A DNA stretch of 64,000 bases from Rhodopirellula baltica SH 1 (GCF_000196115.1 NC_005027.1:6196001-6260000), one strand, 5' to 3'. Shown: positions 48,324-58,134, counted from the stretch's first letter. A program made the numbers and translations. The notes: a model not told the origin generated them from the letters alone.

Positions 48324-48600
48324 CGTTGTACGCCCCAACGCGTAAGGTTTTCGGACCGAACGGCTCACGCAACGAGAGCCCGTCTGCCTGAAATCGGTGA
48401 CAGAATCGTTATCGGCGGAAGAACCGGAAAACCTTGACATGATTCGAGAAAAAGGTTCGGGAGAGTTTCCCACCGGCGGGGTTCCAACTGTCCCCACGGG
48501 TGTCACGCGAGTTCCACGCCGCACGCGAATCCGGCGTGACTCCCGGTCGACGATGGGGCACAATGGGAACATACACACGAACCACACGGGTAAGACATTG

Positions 48601-49650
48601 ATGTCCAACATGATTGATCGACGCCGATTTCTGCGAGCCGGTCTGGCTGGAGGCGCCGCGATTGCCGCCGGAGCCGGCTCCGTACGCCCGGCACACGCCG
48701 CTGGCCGAGCGAAGTGGGAAGAGGCCATCCAGCGTGGCTTGGAATGGCTCAGCAGCAAGCAGTCGTCCCGTGGTCAGTGGAATACCACCGTCTACCCGAC
48801 GGCCATGGCGGCTTTGTCAGGCACGGCCCTGATCGGCAGCGGCAGCACGACCACCCAAGGCCCCTACGCTCGTCAAATTGCACGAGCATCGGATTTCTTG
48901 ATCAGCAAGTCGCGAAGCAACGGCTTGATCGGCGATCCCCAAACCGATTCGCGATACACCTACGGGCACGGCTTTTCGATGCTGTTCCTGTCTCAGGTTC
49001 TGGGTGAGGAAGGGTTGCTCGATCGCCGGGAAGAATTGGTTGATGTATTGGCCAAAGCGGTTGAGTTCAGCGGCAATGCCCAAACTGAGGCTGGAGGTTG
49101 GGGGTACGTCTCAGCCAAAGAAGGCAACGATTTTGATGAAGGCAGCACAACGATCACGCAAGTCCAAGGTTTGCGTGGATGTCGCAACGCCGGGATTCCG
49201 GTCAGTGGCGAAGTGATCGACAAGGCGAAGGAATACATTTATCGCTGCAAGAATCCCGATGGCGGCATCAGTTACAGCAGTCGGCAAACCGGCAGCAGTC
49301 GTCCCGCAATCACCGCGGCGGCATTGGCGGCTTTGTACAACGCGGGTGACTATGACAGCGAACATGTGCCGGACATGCTGAAGTACAGCAAAGAAACGCT
49401 GCACGACATCAACAACGGGGCTCGCGCCTTTGGCCACTGGCACTACACGTATCTGTACTACAGCCAAGTCGTTTATCGGCAAGGCGACGAGTTGTGGTTG
49501 CCATTCCGCGATCGGTTGTACGATCGAATCGCGGCGGAACAAAAACCGGACGGATCGTGGGAGGGACAAATTCATCCGGTCTATGTGACCGCGTGCAACC
49601 TGATCATGCTGCAGATCGATCGCGGATTCCTCCCGATCTACCAACGCTGA
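48601..49650 (+). CDS. Tat-exported squalene-cyclase-like repeat protein
   Basis: A 349-residue protein, ATG at 48601, with a twin-arginine signal (DRRRFLRAGLAGGAAIAAGA). The mature protein has prenyltransferase/squalene-oxidase repeats (RGLEWLSSKQSSRGQWNTTV, TEAGGWGYVSAKEGNDFDEG, KNPDGGISYSSRQTGSSRPA, KPDGSWEGQ). It resembles the membrane-anchored protein at 42311 in fold. No catalytic acid motif is obvious. It ends eight bases before the DUF1444 gene, so they form an operon. Confidence 0.82.
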   Translation: MSNMIDRRRFLRAGLAGGAAIAAGAGSVRPAHAAGRAKWEEAIQRGLEWLSSKQSSRGQWNTTVYPTAMAALSGTALIGSGSTTTQGPYARQIARASDFLISKSRSNGLIGDPQTDSRYTYGHGFSMLFLSQVLGEEGLLDRREELVDVLAKAVEFSGNAQTEAGGWGYVSAKEGNDFDEGSTTITQVQGLRGCRNAGIPVSGEVIDKAKEYIYRCKNPDGGISYSSRQTGSSRPAITAAALAALYNAGDYDSEHVPDMLKYSKETLHDINNGARAFGHWHYTYLYYSQVVYRQGDELWLPFRDRLYDRIAAEQKPDGSWEGQIHPVYVTACNLIMLQIDRGFLPIYQR

Positions 49651-49658
49651 GGCTGACG

Positions 49659-50465
49659 ATGGATTTGGAATCGTTCAGTCAACGCGTGCTAGAAATATTG
49701 AAACGTCACTTTCCCACCGAAGGGTTTCGGGCGGGGGAGGAACTTGGTGTGCTCACCTGTGGCGAGTTGCAGTTTGGGCTTTCCAATTTGTTGGCTCAAC
49801 ATCAGCAGGCGGGGTTCACCGACGAAGAATTGGACGAAACCGTTCGCGTCACGTTCGAGCGAATGCTGGAAATGGTCCGGACGGCCGACAAGGTCTTGCC
49901 CGAGACGTGGGAAGAGGCCAGGCCTCGTCTGCGTGTGCAGCTTTGCCGCAGTGACATCGAGGCGCTGCGCAAAGCGATCACGTTCCCCTTTGCCAGCGAC
50001 GTCACCAGCTGCGTCGTGGTCGATTCACCTCACGGTTATGCCTACATTCGCCCCGAGGATGCCGAACGTTGGGGCCAATCGGTGGTGGACCTGATCGAGG
50101 TCGCAAAAGAGAACCTGTTGGCCGATTCACTGGATTGCCCAATGGGCGTTGTCGAAGGACCGCCAAAGTTCATCGCGATCCAGTCCGGCGATGGCTACGA
50201 CGCCGCACGAGTCTTGTTGCCGCAAATTCGCGAGCGTTTGATTCAGGAATTGAGCGATGAGTCGGATGATCCGGACGTGGAGCCTGCCGCCATCGTGGGC
50301 GTGCCCAATCGAGATTTCTTGATCGCTTGGTCGGCTCAGCTTCCCGCCGATTTGCGAGAGCAGTTGGCTCGTACGGTCGCGGAAGACTCTCGCCGCCAAT
50401 CACACCCGTTGTCGGAGCAGACGTTCCGCATCACCGCCGAATCGATCTGGCCGATTCATCGTTAG
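49659..50465 (+). CDS. DUF1444 family protein
   Basis: A 268-residue soluble protein, ATG at 49659. It opens FSQRVLEILKRHFPTEGFRA and ends SEQTFRITAESIWPIH; the middle has DSPHGYAYIRPEDAERWG and AAIVGVPNRDFLIAWSAQ. This layout fits the DUF1444 family (YtpQ-like), function unknown. It is coupled to the Tat-exported gene upstream. Confidence 0.7.
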   Translation: MDLESFSQRVLEILKRHFPTEGFRAGEELGVLTCGELQFGLSNLLAQHQQAGFTDEELDETVRVTFERMLEMVRTADKVLPETWEEARPRLRVQLCRSDIEALRKAITFPFASDVTSCVVVDSPHGYAYIRPEDAERWGQSVVDLIEVAKENLLADSLDCPMGVVEGPPKFIAIQSGDGYDAARVLLPQIRERLIQELSDESDDPDVEPAAIVGVPNRDFLIAWSAQLPADLREQLARTVAEDSRRQSHPLSEQTFRITAESIWPIHR

Positions 50466-50472
50466 GCCTGGG

Positions 50473-50537
50473 GTACGACGGACTTCCAAGTCCGTCGAAA
50501 GCTGTTTGTACCGACGGACTTGGAAGTCCATCGTACG
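50473..50537. repeat. REP-like palindrome between convergent genes
   Basis: GTACGACGGACTTCCAAGTC and GACTTGGAAGTCCATCGTAC are inverted repeats, with a smaller palindrome GACTTCCAAGTC inside. It lies between the ends of the DUF1444 and DnaA-like genes and may terminate both. Confidence 0.65.
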
Positions 50538-50564
50538 GGCTTTCAGTCAGGTCCAGCGGCTCAA

Positions 50565-51827
50565 TCAGTTGGAAAGCTTTTCCATGATCTGATCGGCGGA
50601 ACGTCGCAGCAAAACATCGTCGTCGAGTGACCCGTCAATCTTGCGAATCGCATGCAAGACCGTTGAGTGATCTCGGCCGCCAAAGGCATCGCCGATCTGA
50701 GTCAGGCTGTCTTCGGTCAGTCGGCGGGCCAGCCACATTGCCAGTGAACGGGCCCGGACGATGTTCTGACGACGTGAGCCGCTGCGCATGTCAGCGGACT
50801 TCACACCCAATTGCCGAGCCACGGCGGTGGTGATCGCTTTGATTGAAATCGATTGCGAACCGCCGGCGGTTTCAATTGCTGATTGGACCGCATCGGCGCA
50901 GATGGGTTGTTCGTGCATCCGGCACCACAACGCGACTTGCTTGATCGCCGATTCAAAAGCGCGAACGGTCGATTCCGCTGGCAAACCCGCATCGAGCAAT
51001 GACAGTGCCTCTGGTTCAACATCGGGCAAATGAGCCAACATCAATTCGCGAAGGATCGTGCGTCGTGTATCGCCGGCGGGCGGATGCAGCGTCACCGTCA
51101 AACCGGGAAGCGTACGGCTGACCAAAGCCGGCCGCAGCCCGCGAACTTCTGACGGCAATCGTCGACAGGTGACGATCGTTAAACGACCCTCTGCATCGCG
51201 GGCTTCCAAACGTTGAGCCAATTCTTCCTGAGCGGGGCCTTTGTCCGCGATCAGATGCAAGTCATCCAGGACCAGGATCGGAACCGTGTCCAGCTTTTCA
51301 CGAAAGCGCGGCATGTCCTTCGAGTCAATCGAAGAAGCAAATTCGCGAGCAAAGTCGATGGCCGGTTGGTAGAGGACGCGGCTGGACAGGACTCGAGAGG
51401 TCACACCGGATGGTCCACCTTGCGCGGTGTCTTTGTCCATTTCCATCGCTTCCCAAACGTTGCTGATGCTCATCCGTTTGGAGAGGTGCAACGCCAGAGC
51501 GGTTTTGCCCGTGCCCGGTTGGCCGACCAGCAACATCGGCCGGGAAATTTCCAACAAGGTCTCGATCGGGTTTTCGCAAACGTAGCCCGCCAACCGATTT
51601 TCATCGCCGCAATAAAACAGCGGGATGATCGGCCGAACGACTTCGCTATCGCGACGACGTCGACGAAGCGACGGACGTTCGAGCGCGAAGGAGTTGACGT
51701 TGGGAGGCGAAGCGACCACAGCAAATGGCAGTGAACGAGTGGAACACGATTGGACGACGCGTGAGGCAGTCAAACAGGAGCTGATCCGATGCCGTGCGTC
51801 CGGCCGAATCTGATCACCCCGTTCCAC
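50565..51827 (-). CDS. Divergent DnaA-like AAA+ ATPase
   Basis: Up to 420 residues from a GTG at 51827. The P-loop is GQPGTGKT rather than the usual DnaA GGVGLGKT, and the Walker B is LVLDDLHLI. The C-terminal domain IV is clear: RARSLAMWLARRLTEDSLTQ then FGGRDHSTVLHAIRKI, the DnaA-box recognition signature. The N-terminal domain I of DnaA is missing or replaced by about 65 residues of basic sequence. It may be the replication initiator of this organism or a paralogue regulator. A consensus DnaA box lies 44 bases upstream. Confidence 0.8.
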   Translation of the reverse strand: MERGDQIRPDARHRISSCLTASRVVQSCSTRSLPFAVVASPPNVNSFALERPSLRRRRRDSEVVRPIIPLFYCGDENRLAGYVCENPIETLLEISRPMLLVGQPGTGKTALALHLSKRMSISNVWEAMEMDKDTAQGGPSGVTSRVLSSRVLYQPAIDFAREFASSIDSKDMPRFREKLDTVPILVLDDLHLIADKGPAQEELAQRLEARDAEGRLTIVTCRRLPSEVRGLRPALVSRTLPGLTVTLHPPAGDTRRTILRELMLAHLPDVEPEALSLLDAGLPAESTVRAFESAIKQVALWCRMHEQPICADAVQSAIETAGGSQSISIKAITTAVARQLGVKSADMRSGSRRQNIVRARSLAMWLARRLTEDSLTQIGDAFGGRDHSTVLHAIRKIDGSLDDDVLLRRSADQIMEKLSN

Positions 51828-51851
51828 TTTAAATGGAACAGTCGTTCACCG

Positions 51852-53048
51852 CTATCCTTTTTCAACCGAGTTATCCACAGTTGAAAAGCCTTCTGCCTTC
51901 GAAAATTGGCGAGAAATCAGCTCAATCGCCCGATCAATTTCGGCTTCCGTGGAAAACCGCGAAACGCTGAATCTCAATGCTGAATCGACCAGTGATTTGG
52001 ACGCTCCCATCGCCAGCAGAACGTGGCTGGGCGGGCTGCTTCCGCTGCTGCACGCCGATCCGCTGCTGCAGGCCACGCCGGCCATATCGAGCGACATCAG
52101 CAGGCTTTGCCGATCGGCACCCGGCAGCGATAAACAGGTCGTCGATGGCAAACGTGGGGCCCGCTCGCCATGGATCACCAAACTTGGGTGTCGACGTACC
52201 AGCTCCGATTCCAGTTTGTCCCGCAGGGCCGTCATGTGCTCGGCAGCGCCAGGTTGTTGCTCACATGCGAGACGAATGGCTTCGGCGGCGGCGATGACGA
52301 GGGCGACCGGTTCCGTGCCCGGACGCGTACCCAATTGCTGCTCGCCGCCACGCAGAGCCGCTCGAACGTCCACACCGGCATCCAACCAAAGGAATCCGAC
52401 TCCCGTGGGCCCGTGCAGCTTGTGTGGCGTGATCGTCGCAGCCGAGACTCCCCAGGCGGTCAGATCGACCGGCACCTTTCCAATCGACTGAGTCGCATCG
52501 ACGTGCAGCGGCACGCGAAATTCGCGGCAGATGTCCGCAGCGGCTCGGATTGGCTGGATCACGCCGGTTTCGTTGTTGGCGGACATGATCGAAACGACCG
52601 AGACCCTTTCTGGGGAATTGCCCGATTCGGTCAAGCGATCCAGCGTGCTCCGCAGGGATTCCAACTGGATCACTCCGTCGACATCAACGTCGACCCAGCC
52701 CACTTGGCGACCGGTTTGCTCTTCGGCGGCAGCGGCGGCGACGACGCTGGGGTGTTCGATTCGGCTGATTACGATCGCACCGTCGGGCTCACCCAGACCC
52801 GAAATCGCCAGGTTGTTTGATTCGGTGCCACCGCTGGTGATCAGCAGACGTGGCGCATGGACGCGTGACAGGTCACTTCCCAGGCAACGGCCGATCAGAT
52901 CCGTGGCGGCTTCCAGACGGGATCGAGTTTGCTGGCCGAGACGATGTTGGCTGGACGCGTTGGCGGGCGTTTGCGAAAAAGCCTCTGCCAAAACACGAGC
53001 GACCGCGGGATCGATGGCGGTCGTCGCGTTGTTGTCGAGATAGATCAT
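51852..53048 (-). CDS. Cysteine desulfurase (NifS/IscS family)
   Basis: A 398-residue PLP enzyme. YLDNNATTAIDPAVARVL opens the family, SGGTESNNLAI and HVDATQSIGKVPVDL mark the PLP site, and ITPHKLHGPTGVGFLWLDAG contains the catalytic Lys. CSSGSACSSG holds the catalytic Cys on its loop. It makes persulfide for Fe-S clusters or thiolated tRNA. It overlaps the stop of the upstream gene by four bases. Confidence 0.9.
   Translation of the reverse strand: MIYLDNNATTAIDPAVARVLAEAFSQTPANASSQHRLGQQTRSRLEAATDLIGRCLGSDLSRVHAPRLLITSGGTESNNLAISGLGEPDGAIVISRIEHPSVVAAAAAEEQTGRQVGWVDVDVDGVIQLESLRSTLDRLTESGNSPERVSVVSIMSANNETGVIQPIRAAADICREFRVPLHVDATQSIGKVPVDLTAWGVSAATITPHKLHGPTGVGFLWLDAGVDVRAALRGGEQQLGTRPGTEPVALVIAAAEAIRLACEQQPGAAEHMTALRDKLESELVRRHPSLVIHGERAPRLPSTTCLSLPGADRQSLLMSLDMAGVACSSGSACSSGSSPPSHVLLAMGASKSLVDSALRFSVSRFSTEAEIDRAIELISRQFSKAEGFSTVDNSVEKG
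51871..51879 (+). promoter_or_regulatory. Consensus DnaA box
   Basis: TTATCCACA is a perfect match to the bacterial DnaA box. It lies 44 bases before the start of the DnaA-like gene, inside the 3' end of the cysteine desulfurase gene, where it could autoregulate the DnaA-like gene. Confidence 0.6.
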
Positions 53049-53818
53049 GTTTGTCCAACAGGATCGGCTGTTTGGCGATCTTTCTTCAAGGATTGCAGTT
53101 CGGGATTGTCGGGCGATTCTTCAAGGGCTTCTGCGAGCAAAGCGTCGGCCAATTCATCCCGCTGGGCGTCTCGCATGTCACGGATCAGGCTGACGTATTC
53201 TTCCGCCAAGTAATCCGACACGACGGTTTTCAAGGTGGCCACATCCTCGACATCACGCGTCAATTCCATCAATCGCGGGATCAGGATGTACAGCTCGCGA
53301 TCGGCCAATTTGTCGATTGTGGGCCAGAACTGTTTGGCGAGCTTGGGATTTTTCTTGCTCCACTGCTTCCAAACCGCGGTTCCGTCTTCCATCAAACGAA
53401 GATGATCGACCAGCAACGCAGGATCTCGCGGCTCAAGTGACTGCATGCCGTGCTTGATTTCAACCAGATCCCACCGAGTTGGGATGCTGTTGGGCATGAC
53501 CAAGGTCTTCGATTGGGTGAGGTATCGAGCCGTCTCAGGGGTCGTGCTGACTCGGCGGATCGGCGTGATCTGCCAATGGACCAGCGGGATTTCGTAAAAC
53601 GAAAATCGGCGGGTTTGGAAGTGTTTGGGGGCGAACTCGGTTCCTTCCACGTAGCCAAACATCTGGATCGCGACGAACAGCAGTCCGGCGACAATCAACG
53701 AAGAAAGCGAAATCAGCAGGATTCGGTAGCCGGTCGCCAGACGCTTTCGCGGCCGTTTGGACTGGGGCGATTGGGCGGCGGTGGAGCCTGAGGATGGCGT
53801 GGCGGAGGTCGCTGACAT
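53045..53818 (-). CDS. Membrane-anchored hypothetical protein
   Basis: A 257-residue protein, ATG at 53818. A Ser/Lys-rich N-terminus is followed by one transmembrane helix (ILLISLSSLIVAGLLFVAIQ) and a soluble domain that ends in helices (SLIRDMRDAQRDELADALL, ESPDNPELQSLKKDRQTADP). Its stop overlaps the start of the cysteine desulfurase. No family recognised. Confidence 0.65.
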   Translation of the reverse strand: MSATSATPSSGSTAAQSPQSKRPRKRLATGYRILLISLSSLIVAGLLFVAIQMFGYVEGTEFAPKHFQTRRFSFYEIPLVHWQITPIRRVSTTPETARYLTQSKTLVMPNSIPTRWDLVEIKHGMQSLEPRDPALLVDHLRLMEDGTAVWKQWSKKNPKLAKQFWPTIDKLADRELYILIPRLMELTRDVEDVATLKTVVSDYLAEEYVSLIRDMRDAQRDELADALLAEALEESPDNPELQSLKKDRQTADPVGQT

Positions 53819-54134
53819 CGTTGAAATATCCCGGCAGACGTCAAACAAACGGTTTGGTAGGTTCGCGACTCGTTATCGTTCGTCCCGAAGCCCCTTTTTT
53901 CCAAGCGTAACAAAGATGAATGGGTACGCCACACCTTGGGCGAGCGGTCGGACGATTGCCAACACAATGCGACCGACCCCGATGGCGGCATCTTGGTCCG
54001 CTCCGACGCAGGGGCAACTGACGTCCGAGCAGCGTTCCTCGGCTGCCCGAAAACGCCTGATGGCGGCCAATTCGCTCTCAACGGGCCCACAATCCAACCA
54101 TGACAACCCGAAGCGGGTGGCAGGTTCGGATGAC

Positions 54135-55379
54135 ATGGCAACGGCTGAGATCGATCTTTCCCAAACGGATAATCTCGTCGACGGTCGCGAATCGTCCAGT
54201 TCGGACGCAGGGGAATCCTTTGATCCCGAAGACCGTGCCGCCGCCCGAGCGAGGATCGAAGCGGTGCTGCTGATCGCGAAATCACCGCTGAATTACCGGC
54301 GTTTGGCGGCATTGGCGGATGTGGAAGATGCAACCTCCGCGCGGACGTTGGTGGGGGAACTGAACGAACTCTACGAGCGTTTAGGACGTGGGATCCGAAT
54401 CGAACAGGTCGCTGGTGGCCAACGGATGATGACTCGGTCGGTCGTGGCACCATGGCTGCGCCGACTTGGTTTTTTGGCTCCAGCGATCCGGTTGAGTTGG
54501 CCGATGATGGAAACGCTCGCGGTAGTGGCCTACCGCCAAGACGTCACGCGAGCGGATGTAGAAGCCGTGCGTGGTGTCGCGTGCGGTGAAATTCTGCGAC
54601 AGTTGATGCAGCTGGATTTGGTCCGGATCAGCGGTCGCAGTGAAGAGCTTGGGCGGCCCTACCTTTACGGGACCACCAAACGTTTTTTAAAAATCTGCGG
54701 ATTGGCATCGATAAAGTCGCTTCCGCCGATTGACTGGCACGCATCCTGCGATGATGTTTCTCAATCTGCCGACGGCGAAGTTGAAAACATTGCCGACGAG
54801 TTGACTGCCGACGAATTGAAATCGAGAGATCACTCTCAACTTGAATCCCATCCTCGCCGTGAATCTTCGGACGCTGAAACTTCGGATACGAATCCTTCAG
54901 AAACCGAGCATTTGCACCCCACCAAGGAGTCTGACGTGAGTGTCGCCGCGATCGAAACTCTCGCCACTGAATTCACCGTTTCCCTCGACGCCGATCAGTC
55001 CGGTGCCGTGGCCGTTTTGGATGCACCCGCATCCGATGCGGATGCTGCATCGTCGAACGATCCTTCGGCCGTGATCGAAGACGAAGAAGACGATCTGTAC
55101 GAGAACGGCTACGAGCTCGACGACGAAGAAGACGATGACTTCGACGACGACGACTGGGATGACGACGACGAGGACAGTGACGACGACGATGATGAGGATG
55201 AAGACGACGAGGACGAAGACGAGGATGATGAAGACTCGGACGACTCCGATGATGACGACGACGATCTCGACGGCACCGACGACTGGGAAGAAGTCGACGA
55301 CGATGAAGCCGACGAAGATTGGGACGACGAAGATGAAGAAGACGACCTCGATGAAGAGGAAGAAGAGTGGGAAGACTGA
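54135..55379 (+). CDS. scpB: ScpB-like chromosome segregation protein with acidic tail
   Basis: The core (about residues 37-200) matches ScpB winged-helix domains: ARIEAVLLIAKSPLNYRRLA, LSWPMMETLAVVAYRQDVTR, GRPYLYGTTKRFLKICGL. ScpB binds kleisin ScpA in the condensin complex. The C-terminal 215 residues are a tail that ends in about 100 residues almost all Asp and Glu, far longer than normal ScpB (about 190 residues). ATG 54135 is chosen; an ATG at 53916 would add 73 unconserved residues. No scpA lies nearby. Confidence 0.78.
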   Translation: MATAEIDLSQTDNLVDGRESSSSDAGESFDPEDRAAARARIEAVLLIAKSPLNYRRLAALADVEDATSARTLVGELNELYERLGRGIRIEQVAGGQRMMTRSVVAPWLRRLGFLAPAIRLSWPMMETLAVVAYRQDVTRADVEAVRGVACGEILRQLMQLDLVRISGRSEELGRPYLYGTTKRFLKICGLASIKSLPPIDWHASCDDVSQSADGEVENIADELTADELKSRDHSQLESHPRRESSDAETSDTNPSETEHLHPTKESDVSVAAIETLATEFTVSLDADQSGAVAVLDAPASDADAASSNDPSAVIEDEEDDLYENGYELDDEEDDDFDDDDWDDDDEDSDDDDDEDEDDEDEDEDDEDSDDSDDDDDDLDGTDDWEEVDDDEADEDWDDEDEEDDLDEEEEEWED

Positions 55380-55902
55380 TCGTCTTTGCTGCATCCTCTC
55401 TTTGATCGACTCGTCCGCTCGCAAATGAAGTTGGCAAATAGAACCGTCCGTCGAATCACGTCGACGGTACGTGCCGCTTCTTTCATTCGATCTTGAACGC
55501 ACCGCGATGACGCGCGATCTCTGTGCGTTCTGCTTCCGTCTCCGGCACCGCTTCGATTTCTGAAGCCTCAGTTCTACGAGGCCCGTCGATCGAGCTTGGG
55601 TTCCCAACGCGGAACGCTTCTATCGCCGCCACGCTCGGCTTGATTGTTCATCAGCACGATCGAGACGCGTACGTTTCCATCGATGTGTTCGCTTCGATGC
55701 AATGTCGAGCTGTCTGCCGTCAACACATCCGGTTGCAACGGTGCTGACGATTGCGCCGGTGATCACACCGATGTTTATTGACTGCTGATGCGTGGAAGCG
55801 GCATTCACACGCTGGATGAGGTGTTTTTTCAACATCGTGCAATTGGTGACCTACCTTTCAGACGGTAGCTGTCCTTTTGTATCGCAATCCTTGCGTGAAT
55901 CC
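55380..55902. other. Intergenic region without a recognised gene
   Basis: Short frames on both strands do not look like protein. I see no tRNA or clear hairpin. It probably holds the promoter of the receiver/GspE group. Confidence 0.4.
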
Positions 55903-56298
55903 ATGTTTGAAACCAATCAAGCCAAACTTCTGATGGTCGAGCCCGAGTTGGTCTTGGCCGAACTCGCAACTTTCCGTTTGGAGTTGTTGGGGTACCGATT
56001 GGAAGTTGTCAGCAGCGGTGCGGAGGCATTGGATCGCCTGCGTCACGAGCCGATCGATTTATTGATCCTGGATACCAAGTTGCCCGAAGGCGACGGGTTG
56101 GAATGGCTGACCGAATTGCGTTTGGAATTCAAAGCCGACCAAGTCCCCGCACTCGTGTTCTCGCTTGACCCCAGTCTGGAAATGGTCCGGCGAGCTTACT
56201 TGGCCGGGGCTCAGGATTACTTGATCACTCCATTTGATCCGACCGTGCTCGAAGAGAAGGTTCAGCGTTTGTTGCCTTCTCATGCAGAAATCGTTTGA
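55903..56298 (+). CDS. Degenerate response-regulator receiver domain
   Basis: A 131-residue CheY-like domain. The phosphorylatable Asp is kept (LLILDTKLPEGDG), but the N-terminal acidic pair is VEPE and the usual Lys before the last loop is Thr (DYLITPFDP instead of a KP motif). It may not be phosphorylated in the normal way. It lies 72 bases before the GspE gene and may regulate the pilus/secretion ATPase. Confidence 0.75.
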   Translation: MFETNQAKLLMVEPELVLAELATFRLELLGYRLEVVSSGAEALDRLRHEPIDLLILDTKLPEGDGLEWLTELRLEFKADQVPALVFSLDPSLEMVRRAYLAGAQDYLITPFDPTVLEEKVQRLLPSHAEIV

Positions 56299-56370
56299 TC
56301 AGCTGACGTTGCTGGTTACCAAAGCATTCACTTCCCTTCCATTTCTTAGTCTTCACGACGGACTCGCACG

Positions 56371-58134
56371 ATGAAACGCATTGGCGACATTTTGGTCGAA
56401 TTGAATATTCTGACCAACGAACAAATGGACGCTGCCTTCGCGGGGAAACCACGCGGAGTGATGATTGGCGATTGGTTGGTGCGGCAATCTCTGATCAGCA
56501 ATGCGCAGTTGGGTGCCGCGTTGTCCGAACAGTTTTCGGTGCCCTTCGTCGACATTGATTTCTCCAGCGTCAATCCACAAGTCGCACGTCTGTTGCCCGA
56601 AGACTTCGCTCGTTCACAAGCTTCCGTCGCGATCGATGTCAGTGACCGAATGCTGACGCTCGCGATGGTCGCTCCTGACGATATCGAAACCATTGCCGAA
56701 GCCGAATTGATGACCGGCTACAAAATTCGTCCCGTTGTGGCATTGGAAGACGACGTTCGCGATCTGCTCAACCGCATCTACGATGATCGTGCTTTTGCCC
56801 GTCAGACCATCGTTGACATGAAGTTCGCCGAGATGGCTGAGTCCGGTGAAGTCACCGAAGAAGACGAACTAGCAATGTCGGCGGTCAGCCAAGAGGACGC
56901 GCCGGTGGTCAAGTTGGTCCAAGCAATTCTTTCGGGTGCGGTCTCGGCCGGTGCCAGCGACATTCACCTCGAACCACACAAGCCCGAGATGCGGGTTCGT
57001 TACCGAGTCGATGGCGAATTGCAGGTCGTGATGACGATCCCCAACCATATTGAGGATTCCGTCATCAGCCGTATCAAGGTCATGGGTGACATGGACACGA
57101 CCGAAAATCGTCGTCCACAAGATGGCCACCTGACGGTGTATGAAAACGGCAAACGAGTGGGTTTCCGTATCAGCGGCATCCCAACCGTCGACGGTCAAAA
57201 GTTGGTGCTTCGTCTGCTTGACGAAGGCGGGCAAACATTTGACTTGGCCGGCATCGGAATGCCACAACGCGATTATGAAACGATTCGTCGTGTGATCGAT
57301 AAACCGCACGGAATGTTTGTGGTCACGGGACCAACGGGTAGCGGGAAGAGCACGACGTTGTACGCCGCCCTGCAGCACCTCAACGACGACGATCGCAACA
57401 TCGTGACGGTCGAAGACCCGGTGGAATATCGTTTGCCGGGAATCAACCAAGTCCAAAGCGACAACGAATTCGGAATGGGGTTCGCCAACGCACTGAAGTA
57501 CATCATGCGACAGGACCCTGACGTGATCATGTTGGGTGAAATTCGCGATTGTGAAACGGCGACCACCGCGGTCCAAGCGGCTCTGACGGGACACTTGGTC
57601 ATCAGCACGTTGCACACCAACGATGCTGTTGGCGCGGTGCAGCGGTTGGCCGACCTTGGCGTCGACAATTTCAAAATTGCTGGTTCATTGTTGGGAAGCG
57701 TCGCTCAGCGACTGCTTCGATGTGTTTGTGAAAACTGCAAAGTCGACGCGCCCGCCAACTTGAACCTGTTGGATGCACTCGATCCTGAACAATTCGTGCC
57801 TCGAGACACCACGTTCGTTCGTGGTGCAGGTTGCAAACGATGTCTCGGGACTGGATTCGCCGGTCGGGTGCCGATCTTTGAGATTATGCCGCTCAATTCA
57901 GACATCACCGCCGCAATCGAAGCCGGCGTGCCGAATTCGCAACTCGAAGAGATGGCTCACGCTGCCGGCATGGTGCCACTTCGACGAGCCGGTTTGGAAG
58001 CCGCCATCGCAGGCAAGACATCACTCGAAGAAGTGTATTTCAAGACCAGTGGCGACCGTCGCAGCACCAATTCAACGTCGATGGTTGGTGGGCGACGATC
58101 CGTCGATCAACCCGTTCCGAGCGCTATCGCCTAA
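56371..58134 (+). CDS. Type II secretion / type IV pilus assembly ATPase (GspE/PilB)
   Basis: A 587-residue ATPase. N-terminal domain (DILVELNILTNEQMDAAF, LSEQFSVPFVDIDF), then Walker A GPTGSGKSTTLY at about residue 320, Asp box VTVEDPVEYRLPG, Walker B IMLGEIRDCETATTA, His box LVISTLHTNDA. A tetracysteine zinc motif is formed by CVCENC (about 451) and CKRCLG (about 489). It powers pilin assembly on the cytoplasmic side. The gspF and pseudopilin genes follow. Confidence 0.93.
   Translation: MKRIGDILVELNILTNEQMDAAFAGKPRGVMIGDWLVRQSLISNAQLGAALSEQFSVPFVDIDFSSVNPQVARLLPEDFARSQASVAIDVSDRMLTLAMVAPDDIETIAEAELMTGYKIRPVVALEDDVRDLLNRIYDDRAFARQTIVDMKFAEMAESGEVTEEDELAMSAVSQEDAPVVKLVQAILSGAVSAGASDIHLEPHKPEMRVRYRVDGELQVVMTIPNHIEDSVISRIKVMGDMDTTENRRPQDGHLTVYENGKRVGFRISGIPTVDGQKLVLRLLDEGGQTFDLAGIGMPQRDYETIRRVIDKPHGMFVVTGPTGSGKSTTLYAALQHLNDDDRNIVTVEDPVEYRLPGINQVQSDNEFGMGFANALKYIMRQDPDVIMLGEIRDCETATTAVQAALTGHLVISTLHTNDAVGAVQRLADLGVDNFKIAGSLLGSVAQRLLRCVCENCKVDAPANLNLLDALDPEQFVPRDTTFVRGAGCKRCLGTGFAGRVPIFEIMPLNSDITAAIEAGVPNSQLEEMAHAAGMVPLRRAGLEAAIAGKTSLEEVYFKTSGDRRSTNSTSMVGGRRSVDQPVPSAIA

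Noticed and set aside
51871..51879. Replication origin at the DnaA-like gene
   Set aside because: Only one consensus DnaA box was seen, inside a coding sequence, with no AT-rich unwinding region, so an origin is not supported from this window.
54897..55607. Hydrophobic Val/Ile-rich frame on the minus strand
   Set aside because: It is the antisense of the GAC/GAA-rich acidic tail of ScpB, not a membrane protein gene.
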